Positions 11,982 to 23,900 of a DNA stretch of 64,000 nt are shown in pieces. Position 1 is the stretch's first letter. Every line of letters begins with the position of its first letter. The stretch lies in NCBI GenBank assembly GCA_017979445.1, contig CM030709.1, forward strand, positions 1,550,001 through 1,614,000, given 5' to 3'. This DNA comes from Akebia trifoliata (lineage: Eukaryota > Streptophyta > Magnoliopsida > Ranunculales > Lardizabalaceae). The notes under the pieces were generated by a model. That model did no database searches. It was given only the letters and a program-made list of their open reading frames with translations, and was not told the DNA's origin. A program made the position numbers and the translations under genes.

Positions 11982-14900
11982 ATGGCAGATTCAGACGAAG
12001 AACAACAAAAGCAGAAACCCGTCATCACACAAGACCCAATCACAGATGCAGAAGAAGAATCAAACAACGAAGAAGAAGACGAAGAAGAAGAAGACTTCGA
12101 AGATGAAGAAGATCAAGAACCAGTAACCGAAGAATCGAGATTGATTTCAGAGAGGAACAAATTAACCAATCTTCTCCGTAGATTGTCCACAGAACCAGTT
12201 ACCCTTCGAGTCCACGATGTCATCATCAAAGGAAACTCCAAGACCAAGGAATCACTCATCGAAGCCGAGGTCCAAGCCCTCAAGAACGCAACCACCATGC
12301 AAGAGCTTCTTCAAGCAGCTAGTATCGTCAATGCTCGTCTTCAGAGACTCGACATCTTTGATTCGGTTAATATTACGCTTGATTCGGGCCCACCTGAGTT
12401 ACCAGGCACTGCGAATGTCGTTGTTGATGTCATCGAGACTAAGAATCCTCTCACTGGAGACATTGGGATCTTCTCTAAGCCCGAGGTATTGTTAATTTTT
12501 TTTTTAATTCTACGATATGGGTTTTCTTGATTTCGGTTCAATTTTAGGTTTTTGAATTGGGTATTGTGAGTTGTTTGGCTAGGTTTCGGTTTAATTTTAG
12601 GTTTTTGAATTGGGTATTGTGAGTTGTTTGGCTAGGTTTCGGTTTAATTTTAGGTTTTTGAATTGGGTATTAGGCAGATTGAAATGTAGAATCGGGTATG
12701 TAAATGCTTGATTCTATAAAGATGCGTTGAAGTGGAGATGAGAAACTTATTGTTGACGAGTGTAGATTTTCTTCTAGGTACCAGTCAAAAAATTATCGAG
12801 TTGGAACGAGGAAGGAAATTTCTTGAGATTTGAGGGATAAAAAAGTTTCCTTTTTGGAAGGGTAGAACTTAAATTTACAGAAAAAATAGAAGGAAAAAAA
12901 AAGGAAGAGATGCTTGGAGCTTGCATTCCTCTTCCTCCTCAAAACCCCATTCCACAAATTTCTCTGCTCACTGCCCCTGAGTTGGGTCTTAGTTCGTAAT
13001 GAAACTCCCAATTCTTCATTCAAAGGATAAGTTTTGCACAGCAAACAGAGTGTCGATATAGAGGTCACGCATAGAATCGAAACGGGCTGGGCTATGAGAC
13101 TTAAGGGCAATCCTTTTGAAGTATTGAAGTACATAAATCAATATAGGCCTCCTTGGATCTTTTCTCATAAATCTTCCCCTCAATTAATGTTTTGTTACTC
13201 AGAAAAAAGAAGAAGATCAAATTGCATTCACCTTGCTAGTTCTTCAATGTATGTTTTTTTTAAAATTGATAAATGTACTTATCATTTGTTGAACTCGGAA
13301 CAAGTGATATGTGGTGTTCTTGAGGCATACAAAGACCCATAGAAGACATGCTGAGAGCTAAATAGTTCCATACAGAGATATTTGCAAGTCGAGGAATACA
13401 GAAGTGTGTTGAATCACTGAGAAAGTCATAAATTCTTTCATCTATTTTATACGTATAAACCTCTGGTGAAGAAATGATATGTATGAACGTGTATGATGAG
13501 ACATGTACATACAATTATAGGGCATACCCAATTCCTAAATTTGAGATACATGTACAAATGTGCTTACCAAAAAGGTATACAAAAATTTGTATTCAATGAC
13601 ATCCATAGCGGTAGGTAAGCAGGAAAATTTTCTTCTTAACATTCTTTATCTGATGCATATTCTATTTGAAATGTTTATGAGTATCGTCATATCACCTCTC
13701 AATGGGTGTTCAAAATTGTATACATGATTTTTTACTTATCAAAAAAAAAAAAAAAATTGTATACATGTTTTTGTAGGCTAGATCCTGGTCACTTGAAGGA
13801 TCGCTCAAGTTGAAAAACTTGTTTGGATATGGTGACATTTGGGATGGGTCTGGGGCATATGGTTGGGACCAAACTTCAGAGATAAGCGCAGGAGTATTAT
13901 TGCCCAGATTCAAAGGATTGGCAACTCCGGTAACTGCTCGAATGTCTCTACTTTCCCAAGATTGGTTGAAGTTCTCCTCTTACAAAGAGAGATTGTTGGG
14001 ACTATCTGTTGGCCTAATTTCAACCAAGCATCATGACTTGGCTTACAATCTCACATGGCGTACCCTGACAGATCCATCACAAATGTCCTCCAGGTCAATA
14101 AGGACGCAACTTGGACATAGTTTACTCTCATCTTTAAAGTACACTTTTAAGATTGACCGGAGAGATTCACCTCTGAGGCCAACACGAGGGTATGCTTTTG
14201 TTTCTACATCTCAAATCGGTGGCCTTGCTCCTGATAGTCGGAGCTTACGGTTTATACGCCAGGTGCAATTTTCTCTTCAATTGGATTTTTTATAGTTCTT
14301 TCTTAATGACTGGATTAGGTTCTTTTTAGGTTTTTGTTTTATTATTATTACAATGCTTTAATTATGTAATTGAATCAACTAATATGTGCTATAGGACTTT
14401 GGTTTTGCATATATTCTAAGGAATGAACATACCACCACCTTTATCACCTTCATTCCTTAGAATATATGAACATACCTCTAAAGATAGTTGGGTGATAAGC
14501 CTGATTGGAGGGATTTAAAACAATCATTTCTTAGGCTCTTGCTTCCATCATGAAAGTTGTATTGGCTTCAACTATCTCCATATTTTAAGGGACTTTCATA
14601 AGAGGGAGCTTTATGAGGTTCTTATTACTAATGGATGCATTGGTTTGAGTTTTAGGGCAAGGATCCCTAGAGTCGTGTGAAAAATAGACATAGCGAAGGC
14701 CTATGACCATGTGAATTTGAGTTTCTTTTTTGATGGGTTTGTGAATTGGAGTTTCTTGATTTACAACTAAGCAAAAAAAAAAAAAAAAAAAAACTTACCA
14801 AGAATGGGCTTTTGGACCTAGATGTAAGACTTGGATCATGGCATCTTGAGTTCTCAATAGCTTCTTTCTCCATTTGTCAACGGATCTCCAACCACTTCCT

Positions 14901-17900
14901 TCAAAAGCTCTAGAGTTCTGAGACAACGCAATCCTTTTCAAGAATATATATATATATAGCTTCAGCTATCATGTTTGTTTGTGAACACAAATTTATCCTG
15001 AAAACTGAATAGATTTTCATCCTGGAAAATAGCTTGTTGTTGCATGTTCATATTTTGTTTGGAAATTGAACTTTTTGCATGTAAATGGGTGCTTGCAATG
15101 GCAAGACCTGGAATAATTTTTTTCTGCTTGAAAGACCATTCAGAATATACTTGAAGCAGTAATCAGACATCCTCCATGTACCAAATATTGTTCACAAAAC
15201 CAATATGGGCTGCTTGTGCAGATGGAAATTTCTCATTCCTTTTTAGGTTGTTCGACACAATTTATTAGGTAAAACTTTCTGAATGATCAATTAGTTCTAA
15301 GACCTAGCTGCTATGCAATTGTTTTCCACTTCTCCTTTTGGTAATTCATTAGATCACCTTTTTTTTTTTTTTAAGTATAAGATATTGCAAAAAAAGGTGG
15401 AGAACAAAGTACAAGGAGGCCGAGGAAGTCTCTCAAAGAACAACAAAACAAAGAACAGCTAGAACATCAATGATTACATAAAGAGTTCCATCTAAAAACA
15501 AAGTCATCAAAAGTTAACCCTGTGAGTTCTATGTTCTGTTTAAACCAAAGGTATATCAAACCCAAGATTTCCAAGAAGACGCCTTGCGAGTTTCTCAACT
15601 TACTATTGAACACCCTGTTATTTCTCTTGTTCCACATCCCCCAAGCAATAGCCGTGGGAAGTATAGCTTAAATGAATCATTTTCTAAGAGAGAAAGCATT
15701 ACTGGCCCACCCTTCTATTAATGAGGAGAAATTACGAGGAAAGACCCATTGAAAACGGAAAAGACCAAGGAAATTCAATCAAATATTATAAGAAAAGGGC
15801 CAATGTATTAAGATATGGTCGACAGACTCCTCATCCTTCAAGCAAAGGGGACAACAATTAGTTGTGATTCAACCTCGAACAATCAAATTGTTCAACGTAA
15901 GAATTTTCCCAAGGAAAGCCAACCAAACAAAAAAAGAGATTTTAGAAGAGATTGATTTGGACCAAATAATGGACTCCAGGAAGGATCGCTCAGTATAGGG
16001 GTTGAGCCATTTCTGACTCAAATATCAAGATGTAAAATTGACCACGAGTGATAATGAGTCTGTATGGATGTATCATGTTGGGCAATCCAATAGCATAATG
16101 TGCTCTCTGTAGTGTGGAGTCCTTCACTCCGTGCACATGTTACTAATGACATGAAAGTTGGCTTGAATTTGAACAATCCGGATTATCCAATTAACCCATA
16201 GCATTAACCATTAGGTATACTTTTCATATATAAAAAAAAGTTAGATGAACTGTTTTTTGGTGGTAATGCTAAACATGGCTGGATTGTTCTCCATTTAGCT
16301 CCACCGATGAGTAAAAATTAAGGAACAAGATTAGGCTAACTACATAGGATTAAGGATTGAGCAGTAAAAAAAGGGAAATTTACAGCTTCTGTGTATTCTT
16401 AATATGAAGAAGTCTGGACAAATCAAACTGCGTTGGCGATTGACAAAATCTAAGAATGGAAAATATCAGTGAAGAAATCTAGGATTATGTGAAGGATTCC
16501 ATCACATTCTCCAACAGTGTACATAAAGGTGTGTGATTTGGACATCACGAGCACACCCTTTAGAGTGTTCCAGAGGATGAAGAGGTACTCAGAGCCTTTT
16601 TGATTGCATGAATTCATGATTTATGTTTGCATGGCCTATTTTGATTAAGTATGATCTCAGATTCATCATCTTAAGACATTTTGCATGGTCCTGCATCAAT
16701 GGGGGTCCATCCCAAAGTGTTGCTGTTCTTCGGAAATCCCTCAGTATATTGAATATTTATCCTGTAGTGTTAAAAAGTGGTTTAATCCTGTTTTTCACTC
16801 ATAGTAACCGAGGAAAGAATGTTTTCTTGGGTTTTATCATGTGGGTGCACTCCTAAGTTGATTTGCATTTGTTACAATTACGGAATATTGACTGGTCTTT
16901 ATTAAGTAGTATAAGATCCTTGTTTACTATCCTATTCAATTTTTTTTTTTTTTTGTCTATAAAAAAAAGATCCTTGTTTACTGGTTCAATTAATTTCGAT
17001 GCACCTTGTAGTGACAACCTAATCTTGAGGGTGATACCTGTAAATGTTCTTTGATTCAACCTTCTCTCTCTCCACCTCCCCTCCCCACTCATTTTTCCCT
17101 AAAAATCAAGTATTGCTCAATGAACCTGCTTTCCTTTTATATTCTGAACAGGAGTTCGATTTCCGTTATGCTTTCCCATTGGGTTTTTATAATGCAGCGC
17201 TCAACTTTGGGATATCCATGGGTGTGATTTTTCCGTGGGGTAGTGGATTTATGAACACACCATCACCTCTACCTGATAGATTCTTCTTAGGTGGTCATTC
17301 TTCTCCTGTATGTACGTTGGGAGGTCCAACAACATTGTTGGGGTTCAAGTGTCGGGGACTAGGTCCGACTGAGCCGAGAAGGGTGATTATTGATAAATCT
17401 GACGATGGAAGTTCAGATACATCTCCTGGAAGGGATGTCCTTGGAGGAGATCTTGCCCTTACTGCTTTTGCAGATCTCTCGTTCAATCTTCCATTGAAGG
17501 TATTAAGAGAAGCTGGAATCCATGGACACCTGTTTACCAGTGCTGGGAATCTCACTAAATTAACGGAGAACGAGTTTCGTGATTTCTCAATTCGAAAATT
17601 CAGGGAGTCCTTCCGAAGCTCTGCAGGTGTTGGGATTATTGTCCCTACAAAGCTGTTTCGAATGGAGGTTAGTAATCTATCTTGACACATTTGTTTTAAA
17701 TTAGCAAGACAGGAATACTTGGTCAGGATGGGAGCAGATCCTTCTTTCATATTCCGCATACATGCAGGAATTCTGGACCATTCTACTTCAGTATCTCACC
17801 TTGAATTTCCCATGGCCATAGAACTAAGCCAGTTGGATGATTAAATATCCACTAACGGTTCTGTTGAATTTTTAAAAGAGAGATACTATTGGCACACCAA

Positions 17901-18267
17901 ATTTTACGTACAACGCACCAATCCTATTGAAAATTGAATCATTTTCATCGTAACATTGGTGTGTTAATTAAGTGAAAGTTGGCATGTTAATAGAAGCTCT
18001 CTTTTCGAAATCATGATAAGTCTGAAAAAAATGAGAAAAATGACTGAAGGTTCTACTCATCCTGAAGTAAAATTTTGACTTGGAGATCCATAATATGGTG
18101 GTTCCCTGCATGTTTTGATGTGATTGTCGTTCCTACATAACCAACTCTTGAGTTTATTCTAACAAAGTCGGTTTTGTTTTCAGATTAACTACTGTTACAT
18201 ACTGAAACAACTCGAGTATGACCGTGGGAAGACAGGTGTGCAGTTTAGCTTCTCTTCTCCATTGTAG
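11982..18267 (+). CDS. SAM50: SAM50, mitochondrial outer-membrane Omp85 assembly protein
   Basis: Four exons, 11982-12485, 13777-14262, 17152-17667 and 18184-18267, all GT-AG and all phase 0, give 529 aa, close to plant SAM50 (about 524 aa). Residues 10-50 are very acidic. A single POTRA domain follows (about 70-165, VTLRVHDVIIKGNSK onward), then a 16-strand Omp85 beta-barrel to the C terminus, which ends in the insertion-signal-like QFSFSSPL. SAM50 folds beta-barrel proteins such as TOM40 and VDAC into the outer mitochondrial membrane. At the barrel loop 6 site, where bacterial and animal proteins have VRGF/Y, this protein reads LLGF (392-395), with an Arg four residues after the Gly. Chloroplast OEP80/TOC75 is less likely because there is one POTRA, no transit peptide and a SAM50-like end. 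The gene converges with ETO1. Introns 2 and 3 hold LINE pieces and a MITE. Confidence 0.93.
12531..12671 (+). repeat. 53-bp tandem repeat in SAM50 intron 1
   Basis: The unit beginning tttcggtt(c/t)aattttagg repeats with a 53-bp period (ttttagg at 12542, 12595 and 12648) for about 2.7 copies and is almost identical between copies. It lies inside intron 1 (12486-13776). The rest of that intron shows only an A-run (13741-13756). Confidence 0.9.
14409..14467. repeat. Perfect 18-bp hairpin in SAM50 intron 2
   Basis: The word atatattctaaggaatga (14409-14426) is followed 23 nt later by its exact reverse complement (14450-14467). The phrase gaacatacc follows both arms. It may be a small MITE or an insertion scar. 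Confidence 0.8.
14595..14730 (+). mobile_element. LINE reverse-transcriptase fragment in SAM50 intron 2
   Basis: Plus-strand reading with stops gives EVLITNGCIG ... then KIDIAKAYDHVN, matching the conserved LINE RT block (VLIANECID ... KLDIEKAYDHVNW). It is short and broken. A T/A-rich spacer follows. Confidence 0.65.
15359..16012 (-). mobile_element. Antisense LINE 3' end in SAM50 intron 2
   Basis: The reverse strand reads KWLNPYTERSFLESIIWS, then FFVWLAFLGKIL and a zinc-binding CPLC...ESVDHILIH motif, then WNSLCNH, a 3' UTR with cctcggcctcc, and a poly(A) tail (the T-run at 15359-15372). This is the same family as 41237-42565. A few substitutions and stops show that it is dead. It lies antisense to SAM50. 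Confidence 0.85.
17874..18005. repeat. MITE (ACACACCAA family) in SAM50 intron 3
   Basis: Inverted ends: aaaagagagatactattgg at 17874 and the reverse complement of gttaatagaagctctctttt near 18005, with inner ggcacaccaaattttac versus gaaagttggcatg. About 130 bp. Relatives occur at 29145, 39834, 52725 and 62543. Confidence 0.7.
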
Positions 18268-19430
18268 AAGCTGAAATAATAATCAAACTTACTCGTGCTG
18301 GATTTATGGCAGACATACATTGACACGTCAAGTCTTTCATTTTAGATAGTTTTTTCGGCTATTTGATAACTATGATTCCATTGTTGAGCGTCTTTTTTTT
18401 GTTTTGTTTTGGGTAGTATGCCATCACTAAGCATCTTAGCCTACCCTTTTGCATTATAAACACCTGGGGTCTCCATTACCATGAGCACAATGTTTCTTTG
18501 GACATGGGAAATCTGTAGTTCTTGGAAGGCATGGTGGTCGATGTTGCATAGATACAGATCAAATACCCAAATAGCCATAAACATGGATGATGCAGGCCGT
18601 AAAACAGACGTTTTTGGCTGTCAGGTGGTGTTGGTTCATGAAAGAATAATAAAAATGGTTAAATTCTGTTCTTATATGTTATGACCTGTTTGGAATGTGA
18701 TGCCCTCGATGCAATGGAGGGGTTTCAATGTTTGTTCAATGTGACTGCCTGTACTTCGTTGCAAGGTCGCATATGCTACTACTGTTACTGCTATTAAGTT
18801 CTATGGTGAGGGTGCAGTTCAAAAGCTTGAAGAGATGGTTACTTGTGCACGTGCTTGCGAGAAAATATCAATGGCATAATTCTAGTCTGACTATGATAAA
18901 ACTGGCAGATTAGATGGAAGATCATGTCATGAACATCGATAGGCTCCATGTCAACGGACTGATTGGTGATTGGAACCATTCAAGACATCTTGTGTCACCC
19001 ATTCTGTGGTTATACATTGCTCTTATAGGCAGTCCAGAGCTAGTCTAAATGTGGTCCTTTTTTTTTTTCTTTTTGTGATTTTATTAATTTGATTTGGCAT
19101 GGTGAGCTGAAAATATAACTATCTGAGGATTTTTTTTTTTTTTATAAATAAAATTTCCTATTAATAAAGTAACAATAGAAATTATTATTTTAAAAGTGGG
19201 TAGGTATTTTATTAAACTTTGTATAAACAATTGTTGATATTTAAAAAATAAACTCAGTTTTAAAGAGTATTATTAGAAATTATCATTTTTAAAATTTCTT
19301 AGAATTTTGAAAACTTTAAAAATGGAAGCTATTTTGGTTAAAGAAGAGATGTAGTGGTGGATGTGGTCTCTTAAAGTAATGGTTTAGAAGTACTGTAATT
19401 TTGGATGACTTAAAAGATACTTATGAGAGT
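18268..19430. other. Gene-free stretch 3' of SAM50
   Basis: The convergent intergenic space with ETO1 starts here. It includes the probable SAM50 3' UTR. No other gene or clear repeat is seen; the frames at 18481-18913 look random. Confidence 0.4.
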
Positions 19431-19606
19431 GGTGCTAGAGTGACCTCAAGCTGAAACCTCATATTGCGCACTTCTTCACGTCAAAGTGGATAGGAACTAT
19501 AGATGTTTTTCACTCACATCTCGGTGAAAAGTATCTATCGTTCTCATACACTTTCAAGTCAAGAAGCTCAAGATGAGGTTCCCGGCTAAGGTCACTTCAG
19601 CATTAT
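19431..19606. repeat. Foldback MITE (TTTTCACTC family)
   Basis: Outer arms gtgctagagtgacctcaag and the reverse complement of aaggtcacttcagcattat pair up. The centre agatgtttttcactcacatc is opposed by ggtgaaaagtatctatcg. Relatives lie at 20111-20400, 29536-29690 and 34220-34342. Confidence 0.6.
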
Positions 19607-20110
19607 TGTACTTAATAAATATATTTCATAGCTTAAACAGCGGTTTATCATGGATAACTTGTATAATAATTTTTTGAGAGTGAACGTCTCACTCTCCAAC
19701 TTTACTAGTATTATAATAAGAGAAGGGTGGGCATGGTTGAGGAAAATCCACATTCATTTTATTTAATTTACAAAAGTGCCATCATATTTTTATTTTATTT
19801 TACATCTTAACGCAACATTAAATTTTAATTAAAATAGTCTTACACCTTAACATAACAAAATATCTTCATATTTAGAGTTTTTTAAAAGATATAAACTTCT
19901 TGAAGGTTGATCAGCCTTTTTTTTGGGAAAATATAAATTGTATAATAATGGGTCCATGAGGGGTAATTATTGTTACTAATTTTTCACTTAATTGCATCGT
20001 AAATGCTTTCTCCTAACATAATATAATAGATAATTGTGCATATATCATTTCATCTACCAATGGAAAAGGTCGTTTTCCTCATTCACTTGAGTATGACTTC
20101 TTTTTTTAAT

Positions 20111-20400
20111 GAGTTGTGCTAACTTGACTTCAAAAAAAATACTCAAAAAATACTCAAATACATTCAACTGACGTGAAAATTACATAGAACCATAGATTTT
20201 TAATGTTTTTTTTTTTTTTTTTTTTTTGGGAGGGGCGGGGGGGGGGGGGGGGGGGGGGGGGTCAGTTTAGTATTTTTTGTTCTGTTTTTTACCTCAAGAT
20301 TGTACGTCACATTGCACGTATATTGGAGTGAAAAAGCATCTATGGTTCCTATACACTTCAACGGCGTGAGGTACAATCTTGAAGTCACTTCAACATTATT
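20111..20400. repeat. Foldback MITE split by a T22-G25 tract
   Basis: The left arm (gtgctaacttgacttca) and right arm (gaagtcacttcaacattatt) are inverted, and inner gaaccatagat / atctatggttcc also pair. Between them lie 22 Ts (20206-20227), a short G-rich link and 25 Gs (20237-20261). This is the same family as 19431-19606. Confidence 0.6.
20206..20261 (+). repeat. Poly(T)-poly(G) tract
   Basis: T22, then gggaggggc, then G25. Long G runs are rare in plant DNA and could form quadruplexes. The exact length may be unreliable in the assembly. Confidence 0.8.
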
Positions 20401-20984
20401 CTTATTAAATTATTATGAGATAGAATGTGATTTAAGAAATATCCTTTTCATGAAAAATATCTAAGACATAAAAAAGGAGAGACCATAATTCAAAATCATA
20501 ATTCAACTACCAGGAGATTTTCAGAGAGAGATGAAACCTTGGTGTCTCTAAAGGGGAAATTGTGAGGAATAGAACATTACAAGAAACAGTTGTGGAAAAG
20601 TTAAAAACACAGGATGGTAAACCTTTCAACTGGACAAACTCCATCACAAGCTTCCCTTCATTGTGTACACACATTCCTTCTAACAGGCAACAGCAGTATC
20701 TGCACTATCACCACCGTCATCATCAATTTCATAACCCACCCCCAATGTATCAATATATACATATTACTCTCCTCCTCCTCGCTTTTTTTTTTTTGTCCCT
20801 TTATCCTTCTCAAGGTCACAACCAGTTGTCTGCATCAGGATGCTTCACAAGACAAAGTCCAGAACCCAAAACTGAAGAACTACGTATGAGGTGACAAGTT
20901 TTACTTTCACCTGTATTGGGAAAAAAGAGAGGCAACAATTGGGTCTGCCCACATGAGATTTGGTGGGCAATATAAATCTGGCTT

Positions 20985-23900
20985 TTACTTCTTTTGTTGT
21001 GCTTCAGGAGCTCGATCACGCACTTTATTATATAGTTCAAGTGTGTCTGCATGGTTAGGATCAAGGCAAAGAGCTGCCTCACAGTCTTGGAGAGTTGAAG
21101 TCGAGTCGCCCATAGAATCATAAAATGCTGCTCTAAGGTGGAGTAGCTGCAGGTCAGGCTTGAAAGCTATGGCCTTTGTGAGCTCTGCTATGGCTTCAGC
21201 TTCTCTGTGGTCATCCATCAACACTGTTGGGACCCAATATCAAGTATTAGTCACAAGTTTCAGATTTCAGATCACAAGTGCAAGTTCAGATTTGTGAATT
21301 TAGCCGGATAATAAGTTGAAAGTCAGATAATTAGGATATGCCACTGTTAATGATAATGGCTGATGATCAGGACCACATATTGATGCTTAATTAGCAAACA
21401 AGAAATATAAAAACAATAGCAACTTAAAACATTCATGCAACATAACAAACATCAGGCCCATTTCATGTACAAAGAAGGTACACTTTCCTCCTTACATTTG
21501 TTATTTTTCTTGCTCCATAATTTCTAACTTTTTCCAAAATAAAAAATAAAAATGTGAAAAGAACCTTGATATTCCTCAGAGAAACACATTAAGTCTTCTG
21601 CTGGATCCATTCATTTTACACCATGTAGAACTGGAAGTTTACTAATTGTTTTCAAAACAAAAAAAAAAATTCTTATGGGATTCAATGGATACAAATTTTT
21701 TTTTTTTTTTGATTTAAATAGATCTGTTTATTTTGCTCAACCATGATACGGATGTCCAGGGATTGAATCCTGTTAGCTTGCTCACAGGTTCTCACCCATC
21801 TGTTATCCTGCTGCTATCCTGCAGTCCATACCGAACTGTTCCCTAACAAAAATGGAAAAATATCTGACTACGGCCAAAGAACTCAAATCAAATTGGCAGG
21901 AGGCAAACCATTCCAAAAACTTAGGTAGGTGCCTAAGTATGCACACATACACAATGTTGCCACTTCATTGCTCAAGATCCTAATCCAGATATATGGCTGG
22001 TATCATATTTTTCCCTTAATTCTATGGCCAACCTCAACCTCTCCTTCCTTACAGATAGAATTAAGAAGTTCTACCTAATGATATGCCACCGTTACCATTC
22101 CTCCAGTAAAAGCCTAAGCCCTAAGATGCTAGGGCTTACCAAACATACATTTGAAGTTTGAATTAGAAAATGAATCCACTAGCTCACGTCGAAGAGTCAC
22201 TCCATCTAGTACAACAAGTCCCCAGGAGACCACTAGAACTTCTGACGAAGCCAGCCGAAGACAGTTTTAATGAGGACCAAGAAGGAGGGGCAAGACCCAA
22301 ACCTCCTAAACCAATTGATCCATTTCACCCCGAAACCCATTCTGCCTAACATGTATCTCAAGAAATTCCAGCTAACATGGTCGTAGGATTTCTTAAGATC
22401 AATCTTACAAGCAATCCCCTGCACACCATATTTTATCCTGGAATCAAATACATGCATATGTGATCAGAACTCCATCTAAAATCTTTATTCCCTTCACAAA
22501 TGCACCTTGAGCAATCCTGAAATCCCTGGCATCACCAATTTTTTCCTAGACATAAGCATCTTGTTTGGTAAGATTAATCTAAAAAAGAGCGGGGAGGAAG
22601 ACATCTCTGACCTAAGGCAGATCAGTCTGGTAGGGTTTACTGACCAATGGTCAGCTTCATAAAGCATGGTGGTTTTAGTATCGTTCTGTAACTTTTCCCT
22701 TAGGTTTGATCAGTATGTGTTGGTCACAGCTGACCATGCAACTTTGGTATAAGACTTCGATTTTCCGTGGACGGCGGCAGTATCGATGATCATAATACTC
22801 CAAAAGTGTGTCTCCACTTCAACACCCAACATTAATCAAATGGGTCACAATCCACCAAAGTATCCAAGTTGATGGATAAATGAACATAGATAACAGAAGT
22901 GATAACTTTAGCATATTTCTTGCCCATCAATCTTAACTTGAATCTAATTCCTACAAAATGTTTCCTTATTAAAGTTAAGGTGCATATATTCTGTCTTAGC
23001 CCTACTTATCTAAAAGCCCTTTGTTTTTAAGGTATCCCTCCACTAGTTTTGCAGTTCCTCCCTTTCTAGTTTCATTGTACCATATTACCAGAAGGTAAAT
23101 CGGACCCACTTCCTTGCCTTCCAAAACAATTGTAAATTATAATTTCTCCAGTATAATTATCTAAAATTAGACCCAAAAAAAAGAGAGGAGGAAAACTGAA
23201 AGAAACAAATATGAATGTTGAAAGTTTAAATGAGAACAAGCAGGTGAGGCTTCCTTTTTGTGTTTTTTTGTGCAAGAATCTAAATTAACAAGGGGCATAT
23301 CTATATAAATGATGTTTCTATTTTGAAATTTTTGTTTACAAAACTCCAATATAAAAAACCTCTCTCCATCTAGGAAGGTTTCTACTCTAAGAAAGGTTAC
23401 ATACCCCACAACTTCCTTAGCTGGGGAAAGAGTGTGGGGTTAGAACAACAAGGTCTTGATGATAGGAAAAAATTGGGGATAAGCAAAATGGTATTATGGG
23501 ATGCAAATGGATTAATGAATAATCTGAATACCAATCAATCATCAATAATGTATGATTCAACTAGCAGAAACAATATCATGATCAACTTCGCTCTGGATCG
23601 GGAAGGTGATTTAAGATTCAATTAAGGTACTAAAGGCTGAAAGTGAGATTTGAATATAAAATGGAAAAGAAGGATTAAGAATGAAGACAGAAATTTGATT
23701 AAGAGAATAGACAGTAAGACAGCATCACAAGATAACTTGCAAAATCTTACTCTCCAAAGATGGGCCACTGGAATAGCCTTGTATACATCAAGCTTGACAG
23801 AAGGAACTTGAAATAAGACTGACACATTGAAGTTCTTCAGCTAGGCACAAAAGACGAGATAATCAAACAACTAGATGGATCACTTGATTCGCTTTTCTAA

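Noticed and set aside
20562..20894. 110-codon frame next to the ETO1 3' end
   Set aside because: No recognisable family; His/Tyr and Ser/Leu runs are composition-driven. It probably overlaps the ETO1 3' UTR on the other strand.
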